DNA of 44,122 nt from Sellimonas sp963559135 (GTDB lineage Bacteria > Bacillota > Clostridia > Lachnospirales > Lachnospiraceae). Shown here one piece after another: positions 14,765 through 23,423 of this stretch (its first letter is position 1; each line of letters starts with the position of its first letter). The translations under genes were made by a program, and so were the position numbers. The DNA lies in NCBI GenBank assembly GCA_963559135.1, contig CAUWJP010000027.1, positions 1 to 44,122 of the forward strand, in the 5' to 3' direction. The notes under the pieces were generated by a model that saw only the letters and a list, made by a program, of their open reading frames with translations, did not search any database and was not told where the DNA came from.

Positions 14765-16054
14765 TTACTTCTTTTGACTGTCTTTATGATTATTTTCATT
14801 GTACTGTCTTACCAGATTTGCTTTCGCTGCGAGGCTTCCTGATTTTGCGTTTTTGCTCTTCTCAGCCGCTCTTTGTAAGGCTTGTTCTCTTTCTTCTTCT
14901 GTCATCTTTTTCTGTTTTGGCTCTTCAATGCTTCTTGCATGAACCTGTGCCATCTCAGAAAGTTTCTGTGCGTTTGTACCTTTCTTTTCTCTCTTCTTCG
15001 CTGCTTTCTTCTGATTTTTCTCAATCAGTTCTTCAATCGATATCTTGGAAAGATATTTATTGATAGCAAGCTGCTGAACCATACGCACTACCGCACTGGC
15101 GATCCAGTAAAGTCCGATACCGGAAGGGAATGTAAAACACATTACCACTGAAAATAACGGCATGATCTTCATCGTCGCGTTCATGGAATTTACCATGGAA
15201 TTATCACTACTGTCATTTTGTGTCGGCGCTGCCGTCGGTGAAAGTTTCATACTGATATACTGGGTCAATCCTGAAATAATCGGAATAGACAACGCTAAAA
15301 TTGCCGCTATGATGGCTCCGGTCTGAATCGAATTCAGGAAAATATTCAGCGGAGTCTCCGCAATATTGATTCCGAGGAAAGAATTCAAATGTGTCAGACT
15401 ATCCTGAGTAGAACGGATCAGTGACTCCAGATCCGGCATTTTATCAATCAGTGTATTCCATGTACTCTCCTGAAATTTGTAGAGCGCATCGATCATGGTG
15501 TTTGCCTTGCTGAAATCATATCTGGTCGGATCCATTGCAATGGCACTTGTTTTGCCGATTGCTTCCATCGCTGACTGTCCGCCCTTCGTGGACAAAAGCT
15601 CAGTAACCAACGGCATGTACACTTCTTTGATTCCGTCTACATAAGCCGGTATATTACGGATAACATAAAACAGTCCCCACAGAATCGGCAGCTGGATCAG
15701 AAGCTGTGAACAACCGCCCATCATAGAAGTTCCGTATTTTTCATAGACCATCTTGGTTTCTTCCTGCATCTTCATCATCGATGCCTGGTCTTTTTTATTC
15801 TTATATTTGTTCTGAATCCTTTTAAGTTCCGGATTCATTACAACGGTCAGTTTTGACGCCTTTTGCTGCTTATACGTCAGTGGAAGAAGCAGTGTATAGA
15901 TAATGATCGTAAAAATAATGATACAAAGACCAATATTTTCGATATGGAATACATTACTAAGCACACTGAAAATTCCATTCATCAGATGCCCCAAAAGCCA
16001 GGAAATCTGGCCAACAATCGGAGTCGATGACTGTGTCAATAATAAGCCTTCCAT
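14765..16054 (-). CDS. yidC: Membrane protein insertase YidC/Oxa1 family
   Basis: A 429-aa polytopic membrane protein that inserts and folds membrane proteins, alone or with SecYEG. Hydrophobic segments lie near residues 38-58 (IGLCIIIFTIIIYTLLLPL), 115-135, 245-270, 300-330 and a C-terminal pair. Between them are the cytoplasmic coiled-coil loop (NPELKRIQNKYKNKKDQ) and an unusually long external segment of about 100 residues after the second helix. The tail (~350-429) is strongly basic, as in insertases that contact ribosomes. It has no lipobox Cys, unlike Bacillus SpoIIIJ. It lies between yidD and khpB. Confidence 0.95.
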   Translation of the reverse strand: MEGLLLTQSSTPIVGQISWLLGHLMNGIFSVLSNVFHIENIGLCIIIFTIIIYTLLLPLTYKQQKASKLTVVMNPELKRIQNKYKNKKDQASMMKMQEETKMVYEKYGTSMMGGCSQLLIQLPILWGLFYVIRNIPAYVDGIKEVYMPLVTELLSTKGGQSAMEAIGKTSAIAMDPTRYDFSKANTMIDALYKFQESTWNTLIDKMPDLESLIRSTQDSLTHLNSFLGINIAETPLNIFLNSIQTGAIIAAILALSIPIISGLTQYISMKLSPTAAPTQNDSSDNSMVNSMNATMKIMPLFSVVMCFTFPSGIGLYWIASAVVRMVQQLAINKYLSKISIEELIEKNQKKAAKKREKKGTNAQKLSEMAQVHARSIEEPKQKKMTEEEREQALQRAAEKSKNAKSGSLAAKANLVRQYNENNHKDSQKK

Positions 16055-16085
16055 CTGTTCTCCTCCATATTCAGGTATTATTTAA

Positions 16086-16301
16086 TTACGGTACCGGATC
16101 GTATCCTCCCCGGTGGAATGGATTACATCTGAGTATTCTCCAGACTGTAAGAAGTCCTCCCTTTAAGGCTCCGTACTTCTCGATCGCCTCAAGTCCGTAT
16201 TCCGAACAGGTCGGCGTATAGATACAGTGCTGTGTCGGCAGCTTGTACTTTGACAAATGTTTTCTGTAAAAACGAATTACTGCAAGCAACAGTTTTTTCA
16301 T
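16086..16301 (-). CDS. yidD: Membrane protein insertion efficiency factor YidD
   Basis: A 71-aa small protein with an amphipathic N terminus and the family signature (CIYTPTCSEYGLEAIEKYG, then RILRCNPFHRGGYDPVP). YidD assists YidC-dependent insertion at the membrane. Full length is conserved. It lies 15 nt downstream of rnpA and 31 nt upstream of yidC, the standard order. Confidence 0.96.
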   Translation of the reverse strand: MKKLLLAVIRFYRKHLSKYKLPTQHCIYTPTCSEYGLEAIEKYGALKGGLLTVWRILRCNPFHRGGYDPVP

Positions 16302-16316
16302 CGTTTCATCTCCATT

Positions 16317-16688
16317 TCATTTCCCTATATCCGAAGAATCCTGCTGTGTGTCCTCTAAATATATATGATGAAGTTTTCCGAGGTGGATCACTGCACTTTC
16401 TATTTCCTGATAACTTCTGTCCTTGGCCGAAGCCCGTGCAATTACAATCACATCATACCCACGCCGGAAATGCTCTTCCTGCAGTCGATAACTTTCTCTC
16501 AATAGTCGTGTAACCCTATGGCGGACCACACTGTTCCCTACCTTTTTGCTGACCGAAAGTCCCAGTCTGTTGCCCGAGGTACCATTCTCTCTGACATACA
16601 TAACAAGATATCTGTTTGCATAGGATTTTCCTTTCTTATAGGTCAGCTGAAAATCCTTGTTTTTTTTCAATGATTCTGAAAACTGCAT
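16317..16688 (-). CDS. rnpA: Ribonuclease P protein component
   Basis: A 123-aa basic protein that binds the catalytic RNase P RNA and helps it recognise pre-tRNA leaders. The core reads NRLGLSVSKKVGNSVVRHRV, then TRLLRESYR. The central RNR motif (usually R-N-R) reads R-H-R here. N-terminal FSESLKKNKDFQLTYKKGKS is typical. It follows rpmH by 88 nt and should be cotranscribed with it. Confidence 0.96.
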   Translation of the reverse strand: MQFSESLKKNKDFQLTYKKGKSYANRYLVMYVRENGTSGNRLGLSVSKKVGNSVVRHRVTRLLRESYRLQEEHFRRGYDVIVIARASAKDRSYQEIESAVIHLGKLHHIYLEDTQQDSSDIGK

Positions 16689-16776
16689 TGCCGTATGCTC
16701 CTGATATGTTCTACGGTACGCAGATTATCCGCTTTTTCTTCATTCTGTATAGAAGAAAAGGCCACATATATGCGGC

Positions 16777-16911
16777 CTACGCTGATAATCTTTTTCTTCC
16801 TTTTGCTCTTCTGGCTGCGAGAACTTTTCTTCCGCCTGCCGTGCTCATTCTTGCTCTGAATCCATGAACTTTCGCTCTGGAACGTTTCTTTGGCTGAAAT
16901 GTCATTTTCAT
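16777..16911 (-). CDS. rpmH: 50S ribosomal protein L34
   Basis: A 44-aa protein starting MKMTFQPKKRSRAKVHGFRA and ending GRKRLSA, the complete, highly conserved L34. The ATG at 16911 is fixed by TAAGGAGG about 9 nt upstream and by family alignment. A longer open frame upstream (to 17055) is spurious. It is the first gene of the leftward cluster from the origin. Confidence 0.98.
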   Translation of the reverse strand: MKMTFQPKKRSRAKVHGFRARMSTAGGRKVLAARRAKGRKRLSA

Positions 16912-16995
16912 TACTTTCCACCTCCTTAACCTGAAACTTATATATATAAATATAAGTACATTAATATCGTTCTTTGCTAAAAGACACCACGTCTG

Positions 16996-17024
16996 ATTAT
17001 AGTCAAAAACCCCCTGCAAGTCAA
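16996..17024 (-). promoter_or_regulatory. Promoter of the rpmH-rnpA-yidD-yidC cluster
   Basis: On the minus strand TTGACT (17024-17019) and a perfect TATAAT (17001-16996) are separated by 17 nt. The predicted start is about 75-80 nt upstream of rpmH. Confidence 0.85.
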
Positions 17025-17057
17025 GTAATTCCGTGATTTTTTTACGTTTTTTCACAT

Positions 17058-17300
17058 GGATCCACAGATATACCGTACCTTTCCACAGGGTCTGTACAAA
17101 TTTATCTGTCCCGGAAAGCTTTACACGTTAGTTTCCACACGTTTTCAACATTTTGTGGATAATTTTGTGATTTTATGTGGAAACCCTGTTGGTTTCTACT
17201 AAATTCGTCATTTTTTTCACCGTTTCACGCGGTTTTCCACTGTTCAAAATCTTATCCACATCGATTTTACATTGCACTTGAAATCTTTTTGTTGTAATAT
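17058..17300. other. oriC: Replication origin, left part (DnaA-box cluster upstream of dnaA)
   Basis: Perfect DnaA boxes TTATCCACA lie at 17252-17260 (+) and 17154-17162 (-). Near-matches to TTWTNCACA lie at 17079-17087 (CTTTCCACA), 17131-17139 (GTTTCCACA), 17176-17184 (- strand, GTTTCCACA) and 17233-17241 (TTTTCCACT). The spacing and AT-richness are those of the incA/incB-like half of a bipartite Firmicute origin. The gap 16912-17456 holds only this, the rpmH and dnaA promoters, and the dnaA leader. Confidence 0.85.
17272..17300 (+). promoter_or_regulatory. Promoter of dnaA
   Basis: TTGCAC (17272-17277) and TAATAT (17295-17300) are separated by 17 nt. They lie just downstream of the DnaA box at 17252-17260, which suits DnaA autoregulation. 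The predicted leader is about 150 nt and contains a small hairpin followed by T6 at 17348-17375. Confidence 0.7.
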
Positions 17301-17456
17301 ATAAGGGAGTGAATCTATTTATTTCACGAGATCGCAGCGAAAATCCGGCCCGTTTTTCTGTGTCGGGTGTTTTTTGCTGTGCTTTTCAGTCATGTCCTGA
17401 TCAGACGTCTCTGACAGGCGGACAGTACTAAAACAATAAGATTAGGAGTCATCAAA

Positions 17457-18866
17457 ATGGACATCGTAACAGAAAAATGGAATGAAATAATTGAAAATTT
17501 AAGACTCGAGCATAGTCTTTCCGACGTTTCGTTTAAAACATGGATTCTTCCATTAAAAGTCTATGATGTAATTGAAAATACCGTCTATATTCTCGTGACG
17601 TTAGATGGGACCGGTGATTATATCGATTACATAGAGAAAAAATACCTCCTTCCATTTAAAGTTTCGATCGCTGAAATTACCGGAATTGAGTATGATGTCA
17701 AATTTATTCCGGATAACCCGAGCGAGCTGGAAAAGGTAGAAGAAATTGCAAATGCTCACAAGAAAAAAGCAGCGGCACACACAAAGAAAAATGACAATCT
17801 TCTTATGATAGAGCGCGCAAATTTAAATCCGCGCTACACATTTGATACCTTTGTCGTCGGCAAAAACAACAATTTTGCCCATGCCGCATCCCTTGCAGTC
17901 GCAGAATCACCAGGTGAAGTATACAATCCTTTATTCCTTTACGGAGGTGTAGGACTTGGAAAAACCCATCTGATGCATTCGATTGCTCATTTTATTCTGG
18001 AAAAAGATCCGAAGAAAAAAGTTCTTTACGTAACAAGTGAGGCCTTTACCAATGAGCTGATCGAATCTCTCAGAAGCGGTAAGACAGGAAACGAACTTCC
18101 GATGACTGCTTTTCGTGATAAATACAGAAATGTCGATGTGCTCCTGATTGACGATATCCAGTTTATTATAGGAAAGGAGAGTACCCAGGAAGAGTTTTTC
18201 CACACATTCAATCACCTGCATGTGGCCGGAAAACAGATCATCATTTCCTCGGACAAACCTCCTAAGGATATCGAAACACTGGAGGCAAGGCTTCGTACCC
18301 GGTTTGAGTGGGGACTTATTGCTGATATTTCAGCGCCGGATTACGAAACCCGAATGGCGATTCTGAAGAAAAAAATCGAATCCGATCAGCTGGAACGCTA
18401 CCATATTCCGGAGGATGTTCTGCAGTTTATTGCGACAAACATCAAATCCAACATCCGGGAGCTGGAAGGTTCTCTCAACAAACTGATCGCACTATATAAA
18501 TTAAAGAACGAAGAGATCAATATCTCACTTGCAGCCGAGGCTTTAAAAGATCTGATTTCTCCGGATGAAAACCGGAAAATCACGCCGGAACTGATCATTG
18601 AGACAGTTTCAGAACATTTCGGGATCTCTGTAGCGGACTTAAAGAGCGCAAGCCGCGACGCGAAGACAACAAACGCGCGTCATATTGCCATGTATCTTTG
18701 CCGTTCTATGACAGACACTCCTCTGAAAATGATCGGATCCTTACTTGGCGGAAGAGATCACTCGACTGTGAAACATGGTGTGGATAAAGTGTCGAAAGAT
18801 ATGGAAAACAATGATTCTCTGAAAAATACAATCAGTATCATTCAAAAGAAAATCAGTCCGCTTTGA
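17457..18866 (+). CDS. dnaA: Chromosomal replication initiator protein DnaA
   Basis: A 469-aa AAA+ ATPase that binds DnaA boxes and unwinds oriC. Domain I (residues 1-85) begins MDIVTEKWNEIIENLRLEHS, and a short linker (domain II) is rich in Lys. Domain III has Walker A GGVGLGKT (163-170), Walker B LLIDDIQF (229-236) and an arginine-finger region. Domain IV carries the DNA-binding signature GGRDHSTV (431-438). Nothing essential is missing. It stands at the divergence point of the two replication-arm gene clusters and is probably autoregulated. Confidence 0.99.
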   Translation: MDIVTEKWNEIIENLRLEHSLSDVSFKTWILPLKVYDVIENTVYILVTLDGTGDYIDYIEKKYLLPFKVSIAEITGIEYDVKFIPDNPSELEKVEEIANAHKKKAAAHTKKNDNLLMIERANLNPRYTFDTFVVGKNNNFAHAASLAVAESPGEVYNPLFLYGGVGLGKTHLMHSIAHFILEKDPKKKVLYVTSEAFTNELIESLRSGKTGNELPMTAFRDKYRNVDVLLIDDIQFIIGKESTQEEFFHTFNHLHVAGKQIIISSDKPPKDIETLEARLRTRFEWGLIADISAPDYETRMAILKKKIESDQLERYHIPEDVLQFIATNIKSNIRELEGSLNKLIALYKLKNEEINISLAAEALKDLISPDENRKITPELIIETVSEHFGISVADLKSASRDAKTTNARHIAMYLCRSMTDTPLKMIGSLLGGRDHSTVKHGVDKVSKDMENNDSLKNTISIIQKKISPL

Positions 18867-18957
18867 TGGTTTTCCGGCGTTCATCCTCATGAAATCCAAG
18901 CCCGTTCAACGAAGATTTCCATTCCGGAATCCACGAAGCGGCGCGGGTTTGCATAGG

Positions 18958-19046
18958 TTATGCACATATCCACACATCCTAAGGCGGCGAATGCGGATAT
19001 CTTATATATAAAAATTTATCTGGCTCAGCGAAAGGAGTTATACACA
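18958..19046. other. oriC: Replication origin, right part (dnaA-dnaN intergenic DnaA boxes and AT-rich element)
   Basis: TTATGCACA (18958-18966) is followed immediately by ATATCCACA (18966-18974). After a GC-rich stretch comes an AT-rich segment at about 18998-19020 that could be the unwinding element. A further box TTATACACA (19038-19046) ends on the A of the dnaN start codon. In Bacillus the unwinding site is likewise between dnaA and dnaN. The assignment of the unwinding element is inference. Confidence 0.75.
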
Positions 19047-20152
19047 TGAAAATTATCTGCACAAAATCCAATCTGGCAAAAGGTGTGGGAATCGTCTCCA
19101 AAGCAGTTCCTTCTAAAACAACAATGCCGATTCTGGAATGTATTTTGATTGATGCGACAAACGATATAATCAAATTAACAGCGAATGATATGGAACTTGG
19201 AATCGAGACAATCATCGAAGGTGAAATTATACAGCCAGGTATGATTGCTCTGGATGCAAAAATCTTTTCTGAAATTGTCAGAAAACTTCCGGATAGTGAA
19301 ATCGTTATCACAACGGATGAAAATGAACAGACACTGATCACATGTGAGAAAGCAAAATTTCAGATTGCCGGAAAATCCGGAAGTGATTTTGCCTACCTTC
19401 CATATATTGAAAAGAACGAATCCATTCTGGTGTCACAGTATACATTAAAAGAAGTGATCCGCCAGACGATTTTTTCTATTGCTGATACAGAAAGTAATAA
19501 GCTGATGACCGGCGAACTCTTTGAAGTAGAAGATAACATTCTGAAAGTAGTTTCACTGGACGGCCACAGAATCTCCATCCGGAAGATTGAGCTGAAAGAC
19601 AGCTATGACCATAAAAAAGTTGTCGTTCCAGGAAAGACACTCACGGAAATCAGCAAGATTTTATCCGGCGATGCCGAGAGTGAAGTACAGATTTACTTTG
19701 CAGAAAATCATATTGTATTTGAATTTGACCAGACTGTTGTCGTATCCCGTCTGATTGAGGGAGAGTATTTCCGAATCGAGCAGATGCTCTCAAGCGATTA
19801 TGAGACGAAGGTACACATTAATAAAAAAGAACTGTTAAACTGTATTGACCGTGCAACGCTTCTTGTAAAAGAAGGAGACAAGCGTCCGATCATTATTCAG
19901 ATCGGAGACGAAACAATGGAGCTGAAGATCCAGTCACAGCTTGGATCCATGGATGAGGAGATCTTTATCACAAAAGAAGGAAAGGATCTTCTGATCGGAT
20001 TTAATCCGAAATTCCTGATCGACGCTCTGAGAGTGATCGATGACGAGGAAGTCGCTTTGTACTTTATGAATGCGAAGGCTCCATGCTTTATCAAGGATGA
20101 GAAGGAAAGCTATGTATATCTGATCCTTCCGGTCAACTTTAACGCAATATAA
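19046..20152 (+). CDS. dnaN: DNA polymerase III beta subunit (sliding clamp)
   Basis: A 368-aa ring-forming clamp that tethers the replicative polymerase and many repair proteins to DNA. Three similar ~120-residue domains are visible, beginning MKIICTKSNLAKGVGIVSKA. The C terminus contains the hydrophobic-pocket residues and ends YVYLILPVNFNA. AAAGGAG precedes the ATG. The start codon overlaps a DnaA box, so DnaA binding could affect transcription through this region. It follows dnaA by 179 nt. Confidence 0.98.
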   Translation: MKIICTKSNLAKGVGIVSKAVPSKTTMPILECILIDATNDIIKLTANDMELGIETIIEGEIIQPGMIALDAKIFSEIVRKLPDSEIVITTDENEQTLITCEKAKFQIAGKSGSDFAYLPYIEKNESILVSQYTLKEVIRQTIFSIADTESNKLMTGELFEVEDNILKVVSLDGHRISIRKIELKDSYDHKKVVVPGKTLTEISKILSGDAESEVQIYFAENHIVFEFDQTVVVSRLIEGEYFRIEQMLSSDYETKVHINKKELLNCIDRATLLVKEGDKRPIIIQIGDETMELKIQSQLGSMDEEIFITKEGKDLLIGFNPKFLIDALRVIDDEEVALYFMNAKAPCFIKDEKESYVYLILPVNFNAI

Positions 20153-20169
20153 AGGAAAGAGGTTACCAG

Positions 20170-20379
20170 ATGGAGACAATTACACTTCGGGATGAATTTA
20201 TCAAGCTTGGACAGGCACTGAAAGCTGCCGGACTTTGTGAATCCGGGGTAGAGGCAAAAGAAGTCATCCAGGATGGCCTTGTGAAGGTCAATGGAAGTGT
20301 CGACACAAGACGCGGAAGAAAGCTGTATGATGGGGACGTCGTATCTTTCGACGGACAGGAAATCAAAATACAGAAATAG
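20170..20379 (+). CDS. rlbA: S4-domain RNA-binding protein RlbA (YaaA)
   Basis: A 69-aa protein consisting of one S4 domain (IKLGQALKAAGLCESGVEAK, then GLVKVNGSVDTRRGRKLYDGD), the small YaaA/RlbA family invariably placed between dnaN and recF. It is thought to take part in ribosome biogenesis. It starts 17 nt after dnaN and precedes recF by 14 nt. Confidence 0.93.
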   Translation: METITLRDEFIKLGQALKAAGLCESGVEAKEVIQDGLVKVNGSVDTRRGRKLYDGDVVSFDGQEIKIQK

Positions 20380-20393
20380 CGGACAGGTGCGGC

Positions 20394-21479
20394 ATGATCA
20401 TCCAGTCATTGAAATTAAAAAATTTTAGAAACTATGAACTTTTAAATCTTGAATTTCATCCTGTCACAAATATTTTTCACGGGGACAATGCCCAGGGAAA
20501 GACGAATATTCTTGAGGCAGTCTATCTTGCGGGAACTACAAAGTCGCACCGGGGAACAAAGGACAGGGATATGATTTCATTTGGAAAAGAGGAATCCCAT
20601 ATTGAGGTCGAGGTTCTGAAAAATGGGGTTCCTTTTCGAATCGATATCCATCTGAAAAAAAACAGCCCCAAGGGGGCTGCCATCAACCGGATGCCGGTGA
20701 AGCGGGCGAGCGAACTGTTCGGGATCATTAATCTGGTGTTTTTTTCGCCGGAGGATCTGAATATTATCAAGGATGGTCCGGCTCAGAGGAGACGGTTCAT
20801 GGATCTGGAGCTCTCTCAGCTCGATAAGATCTATCTGAACAATCTGGCGGACTATAACCGGGTGGTCAATCAGAGAAATCGCCTGCTAAAAGAGATGGCA
20901 TTTCAGGATAATTTAAGAGATACGCTGGATATCTGGGATCTGCAGCTTATCCGGTACGGGGAGCTGGTCATGGAAGGAAGGCGGAAGTTTATCCGGGAGA
21001 TCAATGAGATTGTCGGAGAGATTCATGAAAAGCTGACCGGTGGAAAGGAGCGGCTTGTCATGGAGTATGAACCGTCCACAGGGGAGATGTCCCTTGAAGA
21101 GGCGGTGAAAAAGAACCGGGAGAGGGATATCCGGATGAAGAGTACATCTGTGGGACCCCAACGGGACGATATCTGTTTTCGGATCCATGATATGGATATC
21201 CGGAAGTTTGGTTCGCAGGGACAGCAGCGTACAGCGGCACTTTCCCTGAAGCTTGCGGAGATTGAGATCGTAAAGCGGGTGATTCATGACACACCGGTTT
21301 TACTTTTGGACGATGTGTTGTCTGAACTTGATAAACACAGGCAAAACTATTTATTAGACAGCATACACGATATTCAGACTCTGATCACCTGTACCGGTGT
21401 AGAAGAGTTCGTGAATCATCGTTTTTCAATCAATAAAGTGTTCCTTGTCCAGAATGGACATGTAACAAATGAAAATTAA
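20394..21479 (+). CDS. recF: DNA replication and repair protein RecF
   Basis: A 361-aa ABC/SMC-like ATPase that helps load RecA at gaps. Walker A GDNAQGKTNILEAVY is at residues ~30-44, the signature GSQGQQRTAALSLKLAE is near 270-286, and Walker B PVLLLDDVLSELD is near 300. The start MIIQSLKLKNFRNY is standard. Length is normal. It ends 13 nt before gyrB. Confidence 0.97.
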   Translation: MIIQSLKLKNFRNYELLNLEFHPVTNIFHGDNAQGKTNILEAVYLAGTTKSHRGTKDRDMISFGKEESHIEVEVLKNGVPFRIDIHLKKNSPKGAAINRMPVKRASELFGIINLVFFSPEDLNIIKDGPAQRRRFMDLELSQLDKIYLNNLADYNRVVNQRNRLLKEMAFQDNLRDTLDIWDLQLIRYGELVMEGRRKFIREINEIVGEIHEKLTGGKERLVMEYEPSTGEMSLEEAVKKNRERDIRMKSTSVGPQRDDICFRIHDMDIRKFGSQGQQRTAALSLKLAEIEIVKRVIHDTPVLLLDDVLSELDKHRQNYLLDSIHDIQTLITCTGVEEFVNHRFSINKVFLVQNGHVTNEN

Positions 21480-21492
21480 TAGGAGGATCAGT

Positions 21493-23406
21493 ATGAGCGC
21501 AGAATATGGTGGAGATCAAATCCAGATCTTGGAAGGGTTGGAGGCGGTCCGCAAAAGACCAGGAATGTATATCGGCAGCACTTCTGCAAGAGGACTTCAC
21601 CACCTTGTATACGAAATCGTGGACAATGCGGTGGATGAGGCGCTTGCGGGATTTTGTGATACGATCGAAGTGACGGTCAACGCGGATAATTCCGTGACAG
21701 TCATTGACAACGGAAGAGGCATTCCAACCGGCATCAACCATAAATCCGGGCTTCCTGCCGTGGAAGTCGTATTTACGGTACTTCATGCCGGCGGAAAATT
21801 CGGAGGCGGAGGATACAAGGTATCCGGAGGTCTTCACGGAGTAGGGGCATCCGTTGTCAATGCGCTTTCAGACTGGCTTGTAGTAGAGGTATGGAGAGAC
21901 GGCAAAATTCATGAACAGCGTTATGAGAGAGGCAAGGTTGTCACTCCACTGACTGTAATCGGGGAATGTGACCCTGATAAAACCGGAACGAAGGTAACGT
22001 TCCTTCCGGATGGAACCATTTTTGAGGAGACCGTATTTGATTACGGAGTGTTAAGACAGCGTCTTCGTGAAATGGCATTCCTTACAAAAAATCTGAAAAT
22101 CACATTAAAAGACGACAGAGAAGAAAAACGGGAAGAATCCTTCCACTACGAAGGCGGAATCCGTGAATTTGTAAGTTATTTGAACAGGAGCAACCAGCCA
22201 CTTTATGAGCAGATTATTTACTGTGAGGGTACAAGAGATAATGTGTATGTGGAGGTTGCGATGCAGCACAACGATTCCTACACAGAGAGTACATACGGAT
22301 TTGTAAATAATATTACGACACCGGAAGGTGGTACTCACATTGTGGGATTTCGTAATGCTTTGACCAAGACATTTAATGCCTATGCAAAGAAGAATAAGCT
22401 GATTAAGGAAAATGAGCAGAGCTTAAGCGGTGAAGATATCAGGGAAGGACTGACTGCCATTGTCAGCGTCAAACTTCCGGAACCTCAGTTTGAGGGACAG
22501 ACAAAGCAGAAGCTTGGAAACAGCGAGGCAAGAGGGGCAGTCGACAGTATCGTAAGCTCCCAGCTTGAGATTTTCCTTGAGCAGAATCCGGCTGTGGCAA
22601 AGACGATTATTGAGAAGTCTGTGATGGCGCAAAGAGCGAGAGAGGCAGCGAGAAAGGCGCGTGATCTGACAAGAAGAAAGTCGGCGCTGGAAGGCATGTC
22701 TCTGCCTGGAAAGCTTGCAGACTGTTCCGATAAGGACCCGAAAAACTGCGAGATCTACATCGTAGAGGGAGATTCCGCCGGCGGTTCCGCAAAGACAGCG
22801 AGAGACCGTACGACTCAGGCAATTCTGCCTCTTCGTGGTAAGATTCTGAATGTGGAGAAAGCAAGACTGGACAAGATCTATGCAAATGCGGAGATCAAGG
22901 CCATGATTACAGCTTTTGGAACCGGAATCCATGAAGATTTTGATATCAGCAAGCTGCGGTATGACAAGATTATCATCATGACCGATGCGGATGTGGACGG
23001 GGCACATATCAGTACCCTGCTTCTGACATTCCTTTACCGGTTTATGCCGGATCTGATCAAAGAAGGACATGTATACCTTGCAAAACCGCCGCTTTACAAA
23101 CTTGAGAAAAATAAAAAAGTCTGGTATGCGTACAGCGATGAGGAGCTTGCATCCATTCTCGCGGAAGTAGGACGTGACCAGAATAACAAGATCCAGAGAT
23201 ACAAAGGACTTGGTGAGATGGACGCAGACCAGCTCTGGGAGACGACAATGGATCCGGAACAGAGAATTCTGATCCGTGTGACGATGGATGAAGAGACATC
23301 CTCGGAGCTGGATCTGACATTTACGACTCTGATGGGAGACAAGGTCGAACCGAGACGTGAGTTCATCGAGGAAAATGCGAAATACGTGAAGAATCTGGAT
23401 GTATAA
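21493..23406 (+). CDS. gyrB: DNA gyrase subunit B
   Basis: 637 aa. The ATPase/strand-passage half carries EIVDNAVDEALAGFCD, GRGIPTG and GGKFGGGGYKVSGGLHGVGA (GHKL fold). The C-terminal half is the TOPRIM domain with EGDSAGGSAK and the acidic DADVDGAHI cluster that binds Mg2+. With GyrA it forms the A2B2 enzyme that introduces negative supercoils. The ATG at 21493 is chosen because AGGAGG lies 7 nt upstream and homologues begin MSAEYGGDQIQ. An in-frame ATG at 21469 inside recF would add eight residues. Position between recF and gyrA argues against topoisomerase IV. Confidence 0.97.
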   Translation: MSAEYGGDQIQILEGLEAVRKRPGMYIGSTSARGLHHLVYEIVDNAVDEALAGFCDTIEVTVNADNSVTVIDNGRGIPTGINHKSGLPAVEVVFTVLHAGGKFGGGGYKVSGGLHGVGASVVNALSDWLVVEVWRDGKIHEQRYERGKVVTPLTVIGECDPDKTGTKVTFLPDGTIFEETVFDYGVLRQRLREMAFLTKNLKITLKDDREEKREESFHYEGGIREFVSYLNRSNQPLYEQIIYCEGTRDNVYVEVAMQHNDSYTESTYGFVNNITTPEGGTHIVGFRNALTKTFNAYAKKNKLIKENEQSLSGEDIREGLTAIVSVKLPEPQFEGQTKQKLGNSEARGAVDSIVSSQLEIFLEQNPAVAKTIIEKSVMAQRAREAARKARDLTRRKSALEGMSLPGKLADCSDKDPKNCEIYIVEGDSAGGSAKTARDRTTQAILPLRGKILNVEKARLDKIYANAEIKAMITAFGTGIHEDFDISKLRYDKIIIMTDADVDGAHISTLLLTFLYRFMPDLIKEGHVYLAKPPLYKLEKNKKVWYAYSDEELASILAEVGRDQNNKIQRYKGLGEMDADQLWETTMDPEQRILIRVTMDEETSSELDLTFTTLMGDKVEPRREFIEENAKYVKNLDV

Positions 23407-23423
23407 GGGAAGGGAGATAAGCA

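Noticed and set aside
16912..17055. N-terminal extension of rpmH (92-aa frame)
   Set aside because: L34 is 44 aa. The extension runs through the promoter, and the correct start has a strong ribosome-binding site.
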